Assembly (NCBI GenBank): GCA_946481265.1
Contig: CAMLNE010000261.1
Coordinates: 1-6,106 of the forward strand
DNA length: 6,106 bases
From: an uncultured Panacagrimonas sp.
Lineage (GTDB): Bacteria > Pseudomonadota > Gammaproteobacteria > Nevskiales > Nevskiaceae
Direction of reading: 5' to 3'
Made by a program: the position numbers and the translations under genes. Under the pieces are notes generated by a model. The model had not been told where the DNA came from and searched no databases. It was given only the letters and a program-made list of their open reading frames with translations. This document shows positions 4,724 through 6,106 of the stretch, one piece after another (within the stretch, counting starts at the first letter, position 1; each line of letters starts with the position of its first letter).

Positions 4724-5977
4724 ATGCTTTCCTGGGACGACGAACCCACGACCGCCACCTCCAAGACCGCGTCGAACAAGCCGGCCGGTGCGCATGCGCC
4801 GCATGCCGCCGTCGTGATGGCCGGTGCGGGCCAGGACACCCTCAAGCACCCGCCCGCCACGCCGCCCGTCCCCGCGCCGGAGGACTTCCACCTCAAGGCC
4901 CCGCAGGCCCGGGCCGACGCCGGCGCCACCGGCCTGGAAGACCTGGCCATGGGTGCGCGCCGCATCCAGGTGGACGACAAGAAGATCATCAACTGCCGCG
5001 CCGACCTCAACCAGCTCGTCCCCTTCAAGTACAAGTGGGCCTGGGAGAAGTACCTCGCCGCGTGCAACAACCACTGGATGCCCCAGGAGATCGGCATGAG
5101 TGCCGACATCGCGCTGTGGGCCGACCCGAACGGGCTGACCGACGACGAGCGCACCATCATCAAGCGCAGCCTGGGCTTCTTCAGCACCGCCGACTCGCTG
5201 GTGGCCAACAACCTCGTGCTCGCCGTCTACAAGCACATCACCAATCCCGAGTGCCGCCAGTACATCCTGCGCCAGGCCTTCGAGGAAGCGATCCACACGC
5301 ACGCCTACCAGTACATCATCGAAAGCCTTGGCCTGGACGAGGCCGAAGTCTTCAACATGTACCGCGAGATCCCGAGCATCCACGACAAGGCCGCGTGGAG
5401 CCTGCCGTACACGCAGAGCCTGGCCGACGAGAACTTCCACACCGGCACGCCGGAGAACGACCAGCGCCTGCTGCGCGACATGATCGCCTTCTACGTCGTG
5501 TTCGAAGGCATCTTCTTCTATGTCGGCTTCGTGCAGCTGCTCAGCTTTGGCCGTCGCAACAAGATGGTCGGCACCAGCGAGCAGATCCAGTACATCATGC
5601 GTGACGAAGCCATGCACATGAACTTCGGCATCGACGTGATCAACCAGATCAAGATCGAGAACCCGCACCTGTGGACGGCGGAATTCCAGGAGCAGGCCCG
5701 CGAGATGATCCGGGAGGCCACCCAGCTCGAGATCCGCTACGCCCACGACACCATGCCGCGCGGCGTGCTGGGTCTGAACGCGACGATGTTCACCGAGTAC
5801 ATGCAGTTCATCGCCAACCGTCGCTGCCAGCAGATCGGCATCAAGGCGATCTATCCGGGCGCCGACACCAATCCATTCCCATGGATGAGCGAAGTCATCG
5901 ATCTCAAGAAGGAGAAGAATTTCTTCGAGACGCGGGTGACGGAGTACCAGACGGGGGGGGCGCTGAGCTGGGATTAG
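4724..5977 (+). CDS. nrdB: Ribonucleoside-diphosphate reductase, class Ia, beta (radical-generating) subunit NrdB
   Basis: This 417-residue protein houses the di-iron/tyrosyl-radical cofactor that starts catalysis in NrdA. All six metal ligands are visible: Asp157 (STADSLV), Glu188 and His191 (EEAIH), Glu261 (FEGIFFY), and Glu295 and His298 (DEAMH). The radical tyrosine is Tyr195, four residues after His191 exactly as Tyr122 follows His118 in E. coli. Trp118 (HWMPQE) probably matches E. coli Trp48, and Tyr408 near the C-terminus is the candidate for the relay tyrosine Tyr356. Having the radical Tyr argues for class Ia rather than Ic. Compared with E. coli, about 73 extra residues precede the core. 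They start MLSWDD and are Ala/Pro/His-rich, with no recognised domain and no ATP-cone. The C-terminal peptide, which in this family docks on NrdA, ends GGALSWD and is encoded across a run of eight G (5953-5960). The gene lies 174 bp after nrdA on the same strand and is presumably in the same operon under NrdR control. Confidence 0.98.
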   Translation: MLSWDDEPTTATSKTASNKPAGAHAPHAAVVMAGAGQDTLKHPPATPPVPAPEDFHLKAPQARADAGATGLEDLAMGARRIQVDDKKIINCRADLNQLVPFKYKWAWEKYLAACNNHWMPQEIGMSADIALWADPNGLTDDERTIIKRSLGFFSTADSLVANNLVLAVYKHITNPECRQYILRQAFEEAIHTHAYQYIIESLGLDEAEVFNMYREIPSIHDKAAWSLPYTQSLADENFHTGTPENDQRLLRDMIAFYVVFEGIFFYVGFVQLLSFGRRNKMVGTSEQIQYIMRDEAMHMNFGIDVINQIKIENPHLWTAEFQEQAREMIREATQLEIRYAHDTMPRGVLGLNATMFTEYMQFIANRRCQQIGIKAIYPGADTNPFPWMSEVIDLKKEKNFFETRVTEYQTGGALSWD

Positions 5978-6005
5978 CGCGCACGTTTGTCCGTAGGGAC
6001 GAGGG

Positions 6006-6029
6006 CTGACCCAGATTTTTCTGGGTCAG
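6006..6029 (+). terminator. Terminator-like hairpin after nrdB
   Basis: CTGACCCAGA (6006-6015) and TCTGGGTCAG (6020-6029) form a perfect 10-bp stem with a TTTT loop, 28 bases after the nrdB stop. What follows is TTCC rather than a true T-run, so termination may be inefficient or Rho-assisted. An alternative small hairpin, TCAGT (6026-6030) with ACTGA (6036-6040), shares four bases with its 3' arm and would compete with it. Confidence 0.6.
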
Positions 6030-6075
6030 TTCCAGACTGAAAATCGCTATTCTGAACCGCCCCGGGAATTTCGGA

Positions 6076-6102
6076 GGCTCCATCACTTGAGAGAATGGAG
6101 CC
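6076..6102 (+). promoter_or_regulatory. Inverted repeat abutting a possible start codon at 6103
   Basis: GGCTCCAT (6076-6083) and ATGGAGCC (6095-6102) are perfect 8-bp complements around an 11-base loop. An ATG begins at the very next base, 6103, and could be the first codon of the next gene, but only four bases remain in the window. The GGAG at 6097-6100 would be in the stem and is only two bases from that ATG, too close for a normal ribosome binding site. Another ATG at 6095 runs into a stop after three codons. A weak -10-like TATTCT lies at 6048-6053 without a clear -35. Confidence 0.45.
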
Positions 6103-6106
6103 ATGA

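Overview
The window is GC-rich, densely coding DNA, most plausibly from a gammaproteobacterium. The codon use, the OmpA-like protein with thrombospondin type 3 (TSP3) repeats and a Pseudomonas-like nrdAB pair would suit the Xanthomonadaceae/Rhodanobacteraceae group. That placement is inferred from overall character, not from a marker gene.

Layout, all genes on the + strand. (1) Positions 1-813 hold the 3' part of a gene for a cell-envelope protein: calcium-binding-type TSP3 repeats followed by an OmpA-like peptidoglycan-binding domain. A strong intrinsic terminator follows at 833-864. (2) Positions 865-1603 hold no convincing gene. This stretch contains a perfect 12-bp palindrome, a nested inverted repeat and the control region of nrdA: two NrdR boxes exactly 32 bp apart, a sigma70-like promoter lying between and across them, and two weak DnaA-box-like sites. 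A leader of roughly 240 nt separates the promoter from the start codon. (3) Positions 1604-4549 encode NrdA, the large subunit of class Ia ribonucleotide reductase. It has one normal and one degraded ATP-cone and a C-terminal C-x-x-C redox tail. (4) A 174-nt spacer carries a very stable hairpin capped by a UUCG loop. (5) Positions 4724-5977 encode NrdB, the radical-generating small subunit, with all six iron ligands and the radical tyrosine. It has an N-terminal extension of about 73 residues compared with E. coli NrdB. (6) Positions 5978-6106 contain a terminator-like hairpin and then a second inverted repeat directly before an ATG at 6103, possibly the start of the next gene.

NrdA and NrdB together reduce ribonucleoside diphosphates to deoxyribonucleotides under aerobic conditions. 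The promoter architecture indicates repression by NrdR when dATP is plentiful, and the first ATP-cone of NrdA gives a second, allosteric response to the same signal. The OmpA-like gene is a separate transcription unit.

I see no new multi-gene system. The points most worth a second look are the LSWD motif present at both ends of NrdB, the structured nrdA-nrdB spacer, the G8 tract at the NrdB C-terminus, and the hairpin abutting the last ATG.
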